Positions 24,947-33,300 of a stretch of 64,000 nt of DNA are shown piece after piece. Source of the stretch: Gemmatimonadota bacterium (GTDB lineage: Bacteria > Gemmatimonadota > Gemmatimonadetes > Longimicrobiales > Gaopeijiaceae). The stretch lies in NCBI GenBank assembly GCA_016873995.1, contig VGVR01000013.1, forward strand, positions 1-64,000, written 5' to 3'. A model generated the notes under the pieces. It saw only the letters and a program-made list of their open reading frames with translations, searched no databases and was not told where the DNA came from. How positions within the stretch are numbered: the first letter of the stretch is position 1; every line of letters starts with the position of its first letter. The translations under genes and the position numbers were made by a program.

Positions 24947-25882
24947 TCAGTGAGCGTGCTCGACGTGCGCCTCGCCGAGCATCTCGCCGTAGAAGGCCTC
25001 GAGTCGATCGCGCAGCGCCGGGAAGGGGATTGCAGCCAGGTTCTGGGCACGGATCTGCTCCCATTCGGCGATCGCCGCGTCCGCCGCCTCGTTCCACGCC
25101 GCTTCGTCCTCCGCGCTGTCGGCGACGACGAGACGCGGAATGAGCGCGCGGATCCGGTCGCGCTCCGGTTCGGTCCTCGCCCGCACGGCGTCGGCGAACC
25201 GGCGGAGAAGCCCGGTGTCGTCCTGCCCGAGCTCGACGGTCTCGGCGAGCGCGAGCGCGAGCGCCCTGATGCGTCGCGAGTCTTCGCCGTCCGCGAGGCG
25301 TGAGGCGTCGGGAGCCGTGAGCCCCACCGCCCAATAGGGGAGGAAGGGGTTGTGTCCCGCGAACGGACCGTCGGGTGAAGCGACGAACCAGACGTGGAGC
25401 ATAGTGAGCTCCTGGCCGGGCGGAGAGATCTCGGGGTGCGTGTGCCACGCGTCCAGGTCCCCTGCGAAGAGGTCTGGCCTCGATTCGCCGGGACGTGCCT
25501 GATACGCGAACGCCACACCGACGAGCCGTTGCTCCCCGTTCACCGGGGAGAACATGAGGTGCTCGGGGCGCTCGAGATCGCGCTCCGCCCGACTCCGCAT
25601 TCGCTCCACGCTGACCCAGTGAGTGCCCATCGTCGGAATCAGGCCGAGCACCGGCCGGAAGCCTCCGGCACGGGCCGCATCGGGTGACGCGAACTGCTCG
25701 ACCGCGTGCCGCACGGTCTCGATCTGCTCGTGAGCCGGCGAGAGCTCAGAGGTCGCGTGTAGCGCCGCGTGATCGGCGGGGTGCACGTGGTCCGCGTCGT
25801 CGACGTGGTCGTGCGCCTGAGCCGCGAGCGCGCCAGGAAGTAGCGCGGCTACTGCAGCCAGATGGAATGAGCTCCGCTTCAT
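24947..25882 (-). CDS. exported His-rich protein of unknown function
   Basis: 311 residues; signal peptide ends LAAQ. The mature N-terminus is strikingly His/Asp-rich (AHDHVDDADHVHPADHAALH) and the C-terminus ends EHAH, which suggests metal binding. The middle contains GLIPTMGTHWVS, an invariant-looking DAWHTHPEISPPGQELTMLHVW and acidic helices. It could bind Cu, Zn or Ni in the periplasm. I do not know the family. Confidence 0.75.
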   Translation of the reverse strand: MKRSSFHLAAVAALLPGALAAQAHDHVDDADHVHPADHAALHATSELSPAHEQIETVRHAVEQFASPDAARAGGFRPVLGLIPTMGTHWVSVERMRSRAERDLERPEHLMFSPVNGEQRLVGVAFAYQARPGESRPDLFAGDLDAWHTHPEISPPGQELTMLHVWFVASPDGPFAGHNPFLPYWAVGLTAPDASRLADGEDSRRIRALALALAETVELGQDDTGLLRRFADAVRARTEPERDRIRALIPRLVVADSAEDEAAWNEAADAAIAEWEQIRAQNLAAIPFPALRDRLEAFYGEMLGEAHVEHAH

Positions 25883-25989
25883 GATGTCCCCGACAGCTTC
25901 TATCGAGCCTGCGACCGTCCGGTTCCCGCAGACGCTCCCGGGTGGGGAGAGCCGGCGAGGTCCCGAGCGCTTTCGCGCCCTACCCTGCC

Positions 25990-26904
25990 CTACCGCCGTC
26001 TAGCCTGGAGCTCGTCGTAGGCCACGCCGACCACCAGCGGCAGGCGCGGCGCCTGGCCGCCGAAGTGCTCGAAGCCCGCGAGCGTCGTGAGCGAGATCGC
26101 CTGCTCGCGTGAGCGGCCCTCGCGGATGGCAGTGGCGGCGACCTCGATCACGGCGAGGAAGTAGTCGCGCTGGAAGGCGAGATCCGTGCGGGTCCCGGTC
26201 GGCGGATACCCGGCCTCGTTGTGCCCGAAGATGTAGAGCGCGTCCGTAGGATACTCCTGCATGATCGTCTCGAGGACGCTCACCCAGCCATGCACGCTGC
26301 CGCCCGCGGGCGCGTCGAGGTTCGGCCAGCCGCGGTTGTTCAACAGATCGCCGAGGTGCACGATGTTGGCGCGCTCGAAGAAGATTGCCGCGTCCCCACC
26401 GGTGTGCGCAGGACCGTAGTGGCGGAGGCGAATCGTCTCGTCGCCGATCGAAACGCTCCAGGACGTGGAGAACGGCGTGTCCGGCAAGCCGCTCATGTCG
26501 CCCGGTCCTCCCTGACGCTGCGCCGCGGCGTTGCGGAGGTTGGCAATCGCGCGCTCGTGGGCGACGATCTTGCCGACCGATGGACGCATGACCGCGTTCC
26601 CGCCCGTATGGTCGGGATGTTGGTGCGTATTGATGAGCACGTCGATCGGCAGGCGTGTCCGCTCCCGGATTCCCGTGACGATCATCGGCGCCGTGTCCGC
26701 GAACTGGCTGTCGATGACCGCGACCCCATCGTTGTTGATGAGCCACCCGACCGTCCCTCCCCGCTCGGTGAAGATCCCCACGTTCCTCCGCAGCGGCGTG
26801 AAGACGTTGCGACGGGCACCGAAGACGGCCTCGGGCCGAACGAGCGACGCCGCGCCGATGCCCAGCGTGGATGCCTTGAGAAAGCTGCGGCGGCTGTACG
26901 TCAT
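25990..26904 (-). CDS. Tat-exported metallo-beta-lactamase-fold hydrolase
   Basis: 304 residues from the ATG at 26904, which puts the Tat motif SRRSFLKAS at residues 4-12; the frame could also open at 26952 and no good ribosome site separates the two. The MBL motif is NTHQHPDHTGGN (HxHxDH), followed by HYGPAHTGGDAAIFF and HLGDLLNNRGWP. The general fold covers lactonases, sulfatases and beta-lactamases; the quinoprotein-relay/SoxH-like group often has Tat signals. The substrate cannot be assigned. Confidence 0.88.
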   Translation of the reverse strand: MTYSRRSFLKASTLGIGAASLVRPEAVFGARRNVFTPLRRNVGIFTERGGTVGWLINNDGVAVIDSQFADTAPMIVTGIRERTRLPIDVLINTHQHPDHTGGNAVMRPSVGKIVAHERAIANLRNAAAQRQGGPGDMSGLPDTPFSTSWSVSIGDETIRLRHYGPAHTGGDAAIFFERANIVHLGDLLNNRGWPNLDAPAGGSVHGWVSVLETIMQEYPTDALYIFGHNEAGYPPTGTRTDLAFQRDYFLAVIEVAATAIREGRSREQAISLTTLAGFEHFGGQAPRLPLVVGVAYDELQARRR

Positions 26905-27090
26905 AGGAGGCCTCGGATCGGGTTGTGATGCGGAGCTGCCCTGGTGGGGCAACGCCGAGCATTATGGGAGCCGGGGCGTCGGACCGAAAGCCAACCAGAG
27001 CGCTTCACGCTGTTGCCGCCACGGATTCGAGTCGTCGACCGACGCGGTGGCGCGAGGCCCTGCCGGGCCGCGAGGCCGTGGACGCGGGTA

Positions 27091-28405
27091 TCAGCGTCGA
27101 CGCCCGCCCGAGGAGCCCCAAGCAGTGGCCCGCAAGTAGCCCTCGATTTGGCGTGCAGCCAAGTCGTGTCCGGCCGCGGTCCAGTGCGGGTCATCGGAGA
27201 AGTAGAGGGGAGAAGCAGCCGGATCCTCCACCGCCGACCTGAAGGCGGCCAACGGAACCAGGCAGTCGAGCTCACGCCGCTGGCAAATCGCCTCGAGCAT
27301 GTCGGCGTCGGCGCGGGGGCTCCAACCCTCGTCGTCCATCGCGTTGGCGCGCCGCACCCTGCGCCATTCCTCGTCGTCGACCGCGGCGACCGTAGGGACA
27401 TAAAAGATCAGGAAGTCGCTGCCCACCGCTTCGACTTCGTCTCGCAGCCGCGCGAGTAGAGCCTCCGTCAGGGCCCATGCGCGCTTCGTCTCACCGTCGG
27501 GACTCCGTCGCCAGGGGCCGAACTCGCCCGGCACATGGAACGCCCCAGCGCGGATCGCAAGCCCGGAGATGGTCGGCGAGCCCTCGACCGCGTCCCGAGC
27601 CAGTCGGTAGAGCGCCGATGCGGGGCTTAGCCGCGCGTCGAGCCGACGAAGCATCTGCGCCACGGCTGGCCCGCCTCGGTCGAGCTAGGCGCCACCCGCG
27701 GCGGGGCCGGGCGGCGGCACGGGAACGCCCCTGAGCGCCAGCCCGCTGTCCGAGAGCTCGTACCAGGGCTTCGCGCCGCGCCAGTAGCTCGTGCGGACGT
27801 TGTAGTAGACGTCGTTGACGTAGAACAGCAGGATGGTCAGATCCGGCTGAAACTCCGCCCCTTCGAGGTCGAAAATAGAGGAGCTCCTGGTCCGTTGCCC
27901 AACCCGCGGTGCCCGTGTTCAGAACCTCGACCGCGGCAACCGAGCTCTCGAGCGCATGCTCCAATCGAGCGGACACGATTTCGTCGTCGGCGACTGTGTA
28001 CCCCTCGAGAAACGAGTCACCGAGCATGAGGATGCGTTTACTGCCAGTAGGCTTCGCGCGCGTGGTCTCGGGCCCCCGCAAGCCGAGGCTGTCGGTCGTG
28101 ACGACCGTGCTGTACTCCAAGGTGCGGAACGGCACGCTCGTGCTCGGGCGCTTTCGCCAACCGAGCGCCGGGTCGTGGACATACAGGTTCTGCCCGGTCG
28201 AGTCCCTAGGCGCGAGCCCCGTCTGCGAGGCGGCGGCCAGACGCGCGAGACATTCTGCCAGGGCGAGTGCGAGCAGCACGGAAGCAAGCAGCAGCGCCGC
28301 GGTCAGGGCGCGACTGCTCACACGGGACGCCGCATCGGCGGGCGATCGGCGTCCTGCACTCGCGCCGCCAGGAGGGCTCGATGCTGGATCCTGATGTGTG
28401 GCCAC
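27091..28405 (-). pseudogene. SGNH/AlgX-like hydrolase, frameshifted and with an internal stop
   Basis: One ancestral gene is split. The 5' part starts at 28405 with a membrane anchor (LTAALLLASVLLALALAE) and the catalytic Ser in LMLGDSFLEGYTV. At the TTTT run 27872-27875 one extra T moves the frame. The continuing frame reads FDLEGAEFQPDLTILLFYV for 62 codons to an amber TAG at 27685-27687. Downstream in the same frame, the remainder runs to 27091 and includes the DxxH motif in FSDDPHWTAAGHDL. Two lesions make loss of function likely. The parent family modifies or deacetylates surface polysaccharide. Confidence 0.8.
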
Positions 28406-28427
28406 GTCTCACCAGCCCTCGGAGCGA

Positions 28428-28648
28428 CTAGCCCCCGCAGAAACCCTCGAAAGGGATCCGGCGCGCATCGAACGCTTGCTCGATCACTCGCCCGCCCTCC
28501 AGCTCGACCCGCGCCCAGCCCAGAACGCGATCACCGTTCTCCTCCTCGCGATCGAAACGAATCCTCGCGGCCTCACCCGTCGCGCATGCCTCCTCCGACT
28601 CGCATAGCGTGATGAAGCCGTCGCTCGAAGCCGATCCTGCCCAGCTCG
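28428..28648 (-). pseudogene. 3' remnant of an unidentified gene
   Basis: The minus strand holds a coding-like segment of about 70 residues with no start: SSDGFITLCESEEACATGE, then ARIRFDREEENGDRVLG and GRVIEQAFDARRIPFEG, ending at TAG 28430-28428. It has regular protein-like composition unlike random GC-rich sequence. The 5' end fades at about 28648, exactly where the FtsX remnant begins on the other strand, so both were probably cut by the same rearrangement. Confidence 0.4.
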
Positions 28649-29086
28649 CAGGTAAACACGCTCGGGGAGGCCGTGCGCGTCGGCACCGGATTCTTCGGCA
28701 TCTTCGGCACCATGTTCACCGTGTTCGGCGGCGCCGCCCTCTTCTTGGCCGCCGTCGGCCTCTACGGCGTGCTGTCGTTCAGCGTCAACCAGCGCAGGCG
28801 AGAGCTGGACGTGCGCATGGCGCTGGGCGCCACGCGCGGCCGCGTGGTGCGCCGCGTGCTGGGTGAAGCCGCCGGCCAGCTCGGGCTCGGCGCGGCCATT
28901 GGCGTCGCACTCTCCTTCGCGCTCGGACGCGGCCTCGCGTTCATCCTCTTCGAAGTCGAGGCGATGGATGCGACGGTGCTGATCGGAGTCGTGGGGATTC
29001 TGACGCTCACGGGGCTACTGGCATGCGTGGTCCCGGCGACGCGGGCCACGCGGGTCGACCCGGCTGTGGCGATGCACGGGGTGTAG
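28649..29086 (+). pseudogene. C-terminal remnant of an ADOP/MacB-type FtsX permease
   Basis: Only the last of two FtsX domains survives. The frame is coding from about 28650 (GEAVRVGTGFFGIFGTMF) through FLAAVGLYGVLSFSVNQRRR and RMALGATRGRVVRRVL to the terminal RATRVDPAVAMHGV, the same ending pattern as the intact permease at 61447. About 650 residues and the start are missing. A possible start at 28673 could give a short membrane fragment but not a transporter. Confidence 0.85.
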
Positions 29087-29157
29087 GCGGGGATTACGGC
29101 TGCGTCGGCTCGAACCGGTCGATCGTGAACGGCCGGCGCCGGCGAAAAGCTCCCAAC

Positions 29158-30438
29158 CTACATCCGGTTGTTCACCACGTTGTTGAACGGGGAGCCGAAC
29201 CGGTACGAGAGCCCGAAGTTCACGCGCGCCCGGTACTGCGTCTGCTCCTGCTGGAGCCTGAGGAGCCGTTCCTCGTCGGTGAGGTCGCCCCCGCGCAGAT
29301 AGATCTGATCCCGCACGCGCTCGTAGGAAGCGCCCATGTTCATGTCCAGGCCGCGCACGATTCGGAACTCGAGGTTCCCATTGAGCTGGACGTTGTTCTT
29401 CTCGAGGTCGTGCATGTACGTCGAGCCGCGCAAGTTCACGCCCGCGCTCCCCCAGGGCTGCCGCTGGGAGAACGAGAAGGTCAGCGCCTGCTCGGCGCGC
29501 AATTCCTCGGCCTCATCGAAGAGCGTGCGCTCGAAGTAGTGGCGATAGACGGGTCCGATCTCGTAGAACACGGTGAGGGCACGACGCGTGGCCTCTTCGT
29601 ACGGGAAGAAGCTGTACTCGACGGCCGGATTGAACTGCCCCCAGATGTCCTGGTTGTTGTTCGTGTTGCGACCCACGTTGCCGCTGACACCGAGAGACCA
29701 GCTCTCGGCCAGCGTGTACACGACGCGCCAATTGACGCCCCAGTCGTGCCGGTTGTCCACGAAGGCGGGCCGATTGTCGAACTCGATGCGCTGCGAGCGT
29801 CGATTGAAGTTCGCGGAATAGCTCTGCTTCCAGGTGGGTGTCACCCGATCCACGTTGAGTCCGGTGTTGACGCGCCACTCGTAGCGGCTGGACTGCCCCT
29901 CGTAGTTGCCGTTGGCCTGCACCCGGAAGACCCACAGGTTCCACGGATCGTCGACTTGGTCGGCGGATACGATGCCGGCCGGCGCTGCGTCGCGGCCTAC
30001 CTCGTCCGACGCCACCGGCTGCAGCGCCACCAGGTCCCGGTACCCTGCCTGCGTGGCGAACTGCGCGAGCGCCAACCCCATGGCGAGCGCGATTCCGTCG
30101 AGCCGCTCGCGCTGCGTGTCCGTGGGGCTCGCCCGATAGCGCGCTCCGAGCCGGAAGTCCCCGTTGGCGCCGCGCCCCTCGAGGTCGAGCAGGTACTCCC
30201 GGCCGCCGTTCCCCATCTGCTGGCTGGTCATGAGGAGGTACACGTCCGAGTCGGCCTGGTCGCGCACCCACGACACCCACGCGATCTCGGTGCGGTAGTA
30301 GGTGCCGTCGCACTCCTGACTGCGGCAGTCGAGGAACACCCGCGGGCCCGCCGCGGCTTCCTGCGCGTGCACGATGCCCACCGCGCCGAAGAGCGCTGGT
30401 GCCATCGCGGCGATCAGAGCGAGCAGGGTGGTTCGCAT
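29158..30438 (-). CDS. outer-membrane beta-barrel protein of unknown function
   Basis: 426 residues with a signal peptide ending IVHAQ. After residue 180 the sequence alternates as in beta-barrel strands (YEWRVNTGLNVDRV, SYSANFNRRSQRIEFDN, WRVVYTLAESWSLGVSG, VEYSFFPYEEATRRALTV) and ends with YRFGSPFNNVVNNRM. The N-terminal 150 residues are more globular, with a Cys pair in LDCRSQECDG. The family looks like DUF481/porin-type barrels, but the substrate is unknown. It is monocistronic. Confidence 0.8.
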   Translation of the reverse strand: MRTTLLALIAAMAPALFGAVGIVHAQEAAAGPRVFLDCRSQECDGTYYRTEIAWVSWVRDQADSDVYLLMTSQQMGNGGREYLLDLEGRGANGDFRLGARYRASPTDTQRERLDGIALAMGLALAQFATQAGYRDLVALQPVASDEVGRDAAPAGIVSADQVDDPWNLWVFRVQANGNYEGQSSRYEWRVNTGLNVDRVTPTWKQSYSANFNRRSQRIEFDNRPAFVDNRHDWGVNWRVVYTLAESWSLGVSGNVGRNTNNNQDIWGQFNPAVEYSFFPYEEATRRALTVFYEIGPVYRHYFERTLFDEAEELRAEQALTFSFSQRQPWGSAGVNLRGSTYMHDLEKNNVQLNGNLEFRIVRGLDMNMGASYERVRDQIYLRGGDLTDEERLLRLQQEQTQYRARVNFGLSYRFGSPFNNVVNNRM

Positions 30439-30559
30439 TTCCAGGAGTTCTCGGGAAACCTGAAAGAACGCACAGTCTGCAGGGACACCAAAGGGGCGGA
30501 CAGTGCTGGAGGGGTCGCCGACGCGGCGTCAGGCGCGGCGTCACGCCGCCTCGAGCGAT

Positions 30560-30883
30560 CTAGGCGAGACCCAGAAATCCTCGCAGCGCCGCATCGACCT
30601 GCCCGAGCGTCTCTGCGTCGAGGTGCCCAAGACGCCTGCCGATTTTCTCGCGAGGGATCGTCATGATCTTGTCCACCTGCACCTCGGAGGCGACGCGCAG
30701 GCCGGTGGCCCGACTCGGCGAGACGGGGATCCGCAGGAGCGGCAGATCGCGTAGATCGCTGGTCAACGGCAACACCGAGACGGACGCGAGCGCATTGAAC
30801 GCATCGTGCTGAATTACGAGTGCGGGCCGCGTCTTGCCGTATGCGCCGGGCAGCACGACGGTGACGAGGTCGCCCCGAGTCAT
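30560..30883 (-). CDS. mazF: MazF/PemK-family toxin endoribonuclease
   Basis: 107 residues, standard size for MazF. Signatures: MTRGDLVTVVLPGAYGKTRPALVIQ at the N-terminus (R-G-D-[IL]-V and KTRPALV), VSVLPLTSDLRD in the middle and VDKIMTIPREKIGRRLG (D-K plus basic helix). MazF toxins cleave mRNA at short motifs and stop translation. The ATG overlaps the antitoxin stop by 4 bp, so the toxin is translated from the antitoxin mRNA. Confidence 0.9.
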   Translation of the reverse strand: MTRGDLVTVVLPGAYGKTRPALVIQHDAFNALASVSVLPLTSDLRDLPLLRIPVSPSRATGLRVASEVQVDKIMTIPREKIGRRLGHLDAETLGQVDAALRGFLGLA

Positions 30884-31179
30884 GCCTCGTCCTCACTCCA
30901 CACCCACTCGTTGGCGAACTCCTCCAGGTTGGCGTCGAGCGCACTCATGACCCGGGCCTCGTCCGACCCAGGGTCGCGCGCCGCGTCGCCCAACACTTCC
31001 GCGGAGCGGCGCGCCTCTCGCTCCCACGCTGTCCGCTCTTGGTCGGTGACGTACCGCTCGACCACCTCGCGGACGAGCTGACCGAAGGTCTTGTCCTGTT
31101 CGTCGGCGAGGCGCTCCAAGGCCTGCTTGTAGCCCCTTCCTAACCGGAAGTTGACCGGCTCCTTGGGGTCCGTGCTCAT
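30880..31179 (-). CDS. RHH-type antitoxin partner of the MazF toxin
   Basis: 99 residues from the ATG at 31179; an upstream ATG at 31215 lies inside the operator/promoter repeats, so it is rejected as start. The N-terminal PVNFRLGRGYKQALERLADEQ looks like a ribbon-helix-helix DNA-binding fold, and the C-terminal acidic tail (LEEFANEWVWSEDEA) would wrap the toxin. AGGAGG lies 12 nt upstream. It should autorepress through the tandem repeats at 31216-31238. Confidence 0.8.
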   Translation of the reverse strand: MSTDPKEPVNFRLGRGYKQALERLADEQDKTFGQLVREVVERYVTDQERTAWEREARRSAEVLGDAARDPGSDEARVMSALDANLEEFANEWVWSEDEA

Positions 31180-31215
31180 GCTGGTCTTTCGCCTCCTAGC
31201 TGCCGTAATCGCCAT

Positions 31216-31238
31216 TGTAATACATCAATGTAATACAT
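31216..31238 (-). promoter_or_regulatory. tandem operator repeats of the toxin-antitoxin operon
   Basis: TGTAATACAT occurs twice in direct orientation, at 31216-31225 and 31229-31238 (13-bp period), in an AT-rich island within high-GC DNA. Each unit is nearly palindromic. On the operon strand the same bases could supply a -10 element (TACAAT at 31220-31215). This is a typical autoregulatory RHH site. Confidence 0.65.
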
Positions 31239-31343
31239 AGCGCAGCGCACCGCCCGTCCGGGTCCCATTGGCTTCGCACCACCCGCCGCGCCGATTAAGA
31301 TCCCCTCCCCCGCCAACGCCGCCGCAACCCACCCAGGAGCGCC

Positions 31344-32276
31344 GTGCCGAACCCCGCTCTCCGCGCGACCGGGCTGGTGAAGCGCTTCGGCGCGCTCACC
31401 GCGGTGGATGGGCTCGACCTGGAGCTCGGGGCGGGCACTTGTCTCGCGCTCCTCGGGCCGAACGGCGCCGGCAAGACCACCACGATCGAGATGCTCGAGG
31501 GGCTGACCGAGCCCGACGCGGGCGAGATCGAGATCCTCGGCCGCTCTTGGGCAACGCACGCCGACGAGATCCGCGAGCGCATCGGCGTGCAGCTCCAGGA
31601 GACGCGCCTGACGGAGAAGGTCAGCGTGCTGGAGACGCTCGAGCTCTTCCGCAGCTTCTACCGTAACGGTCGCGACCTGGCCGAAGTGCTGGAGGTCGTA
31701 GGCCTCACCGACAAGCGCGACGCGCGCGTGGAGACGCTCTCGGGCGGGCAGCATCAGCGACTCAGTCTGGCTTGCGCGCTCGTCTCACGTCCGGAGTTGC
31801 TCTTCCTCGACGAGCCGACCACCGGTCTCGACCCGCAGGCCAGGCGCCGCGTGTGGGAGATCGTCGACGGCTTCAAGGGCGAGGGCGGGACGGTGCTCCT
31901 GACTACGCACTACATGGAGGAGGCGGAAAAGCTCGCGGACGACGTGGTGATCGTGGACGCGGGGAAGATCATCGCCCAGGGCACACCCGCGTCGGTGATC
32001 GGCAGCCTGCACGCCGAGAGCATCGTCGAGATCCATCCCCGGGACGGCACGGCCGACCACCTCGTCGACGCGACCCTACTCGCCATGCCGGGCGTGAGCG
32101 AAGTACGGCGCGAAGGCGCGGCGCTCACCATCGTCGTGACGGACACGCAGGCGAGCGTGGGCGCGCTGCTCGCTCACTTCGCCCAGGTGGGCGTGGAGCT
32201 CGAGTCGCTGCAGACGCACTCACCGACGCTCGAGGACGTATTCGTCGCTCTCACCGGGAAGCATCTCCGTGGCTAG
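31344..32276 (+). CDS. ABC-2 type transporter ATP-binding protein
   Basis: 310 residues. Walker A GPNGAGKT, Q-loop LQETRL, signature LSGGQHQR, Walker B LLFLDEPTTGLD and switch His in TTHYMEEAE. The C-terminal 90 residues form the regulatory domain typical of DrrA/CcmA-like exporters (VVIVDAGKIIAQGTP). It works with the permease at 32269, whose start overlaps it. The substrate is unknown; antibiotic or lipid export are the usual candidates. Confidence 0.93.
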   Translation: MPNPALRATGLVKRFGALTAVDGLDLELGAGTCLALLGPNGAGKTTTIEMLEGLTEPDAGEIEILGRSWATHADEIRERIGVQLQETRLTEKVSVLETLELFRSFYRNGRDLAEVLEVVGLTDKRDARVETLSGGQHQRLSLACALVSRPELLFLDEPTTGLDPQARRRVWEIVDGFKGEGGTVLLTTHYMEEAEKLADDVVIVDAGKIIAQGTPASVIGSLHAESIVEIHPRDGTADHLVDATLLAMPGVSEVRREGAALTIVVTDTQASVGALLAHFAQVGVELESLQTHSPTLEDVFVALTGKHLRG

Positions 32277-33300
32277 CCCCTTGCCACGCTGGCCCGAGCT
32301 GGTGGAGCTGACGCGCCACCGCATACTGACGTTCCTCAGGCAGCCCGAGAGCGTCTTCTGGGTCTTCGCGTTTCCGCTACTGCTCTCCGGCGTGTTGGGC
32401 TTCGCGTTCCAAGGCGGGGATCCCGCGCCGAGCCGCATCGGTGTCATCGGCGAGGCGCAGGGGTGGGCTGCGCGCCTCGCAATGGACCCGAGCATCGCGC
32501 TCGTGCGCTACGCGACCCGTGAGGAGGCAGAGCGGGAGCTGGCCGGCGGACACATCGACGCGCTGGTGCTCGCGGTGGCGCCCGCGGAGCTGCGCCTCGA
32601 CCCGTCGCGCGCGGAGGCGGAAGTGGCGCGGCTGCGCGTGTTGGTCGCGCTCGGCGAGATCGACCAGGGTCAGCTCACCGTCGCTCCCGTCACGGAGCGG
32701 GGCGCGCGCTACGTCGACTTCCTCTTCCCGGGGCTGCTCGGCATGAACCTCATGGGCACGGGGCTCTGGTCTATCGGCTTCACGGTCGCCGACATGCGCC
32801 AGCGCAAGGTGCTCAAGCGCCTCCTGGTGACCCCCATGCGGCGGTCATCGTTTCTGTCGTCGCTGATCGGTGCGCGCCTCGCGTATCTCGCGGGCGAGCT
32901 CGCCCTCCTGACCGCGTTCGGCGTCTGGGTGCTGGGCGTGCCGTTGCGCACCTCGCTGTTCACGTTCTTCGCGGTGTCGGTATTCGGGGCGGTGGCGTTC
33001 TCGTGCCTCGGGCTCCTCGTCGTCTCGCGCACGAAGACCATCGAGGGGATCTCGGGCCTCGTGAACCTGGTGATCGTGCCAATGTGGCTGGGGTCGGGCG
33101 TGTTCTTCAGCTACGAGCGCTTCCCCGAGGCGATCCATCCGCTCCTGCGTGCGCTCCCGCTCACCGCGTTGAACGACGCGCTGCGCGCCGGAATGATCGA
33201 CGGCGCGGGGCTCGGGAGCATGCTGCCCGAGCTGGCGGTCTTGGCGGCATGGATGGTCATTCCGTTCGTGCTGGCACTCAAGGTCTTCCGCTGGGCGTGA
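32269..33300 (+). CDS. ABC-2 type transporter permease
   Basis: 343 residues; the GTG start overlaps the ATPase gene by 8 bp. A first helix at residues 28-45 (VFWVFAFPLLLSGVLGF) is followed by an extracytoplasmic loop of about 140 residues and five further helices (FPGLLGMNLMGTGLWSIGF, LAYLAGELALLTAFGVW, FTFFAVSVFGAVAFSCLGL, LVNLVIVPMWLGSGVFF, LAVLAAWMVIPFVLAL). This is ABC2_membrane family layout. The stop overlaps the fdhE GTG start, coupling a transporter with a formate dehydrogenase factor. Confidence 0.9.
   Translation: MASPLPRWPELVELTRHRILTFLRQPESVFWVFAFPLLLSGVLGFAFQGGDPAPSRIGVIGEAQGWAARLAMDPSIALVRYATREEAERELAGGHIDALVLAVAPAELRLDPSRAEAEVARLRVLVALGEIDQGQLTVAPVTERGARYVDFLFPGLLGMNLMGTGLWSIGFTVADMRQRKVLKRLLVTPMRRSSFLSSLIGARLAYLAGELALLTAFGVWVLGVPLRTSLFTFFAVSVFGAVAFSCLGLLVVSRTKTIEGISGLVNLVIVPMWLGSGVFFSYERFPEAIHPLLRALPLTALNDALRAGMIDGAGLGSMLPELAVLAAWMVIPFVLALKVFRWA

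Noticed and set aside
26905-27090. Possible small gene between the MBL hydrolase and SGNH remnant
   Set aside because: Frames are open by GC bias but lack a ribosome-binding site and any protein-like composition.
27685-27687. TAG in the SGNH hydrolase as a recoded stop
   Set aside because: A second lesion (frameshift) in the same gene and no recoding signal argue for a pseudogene.
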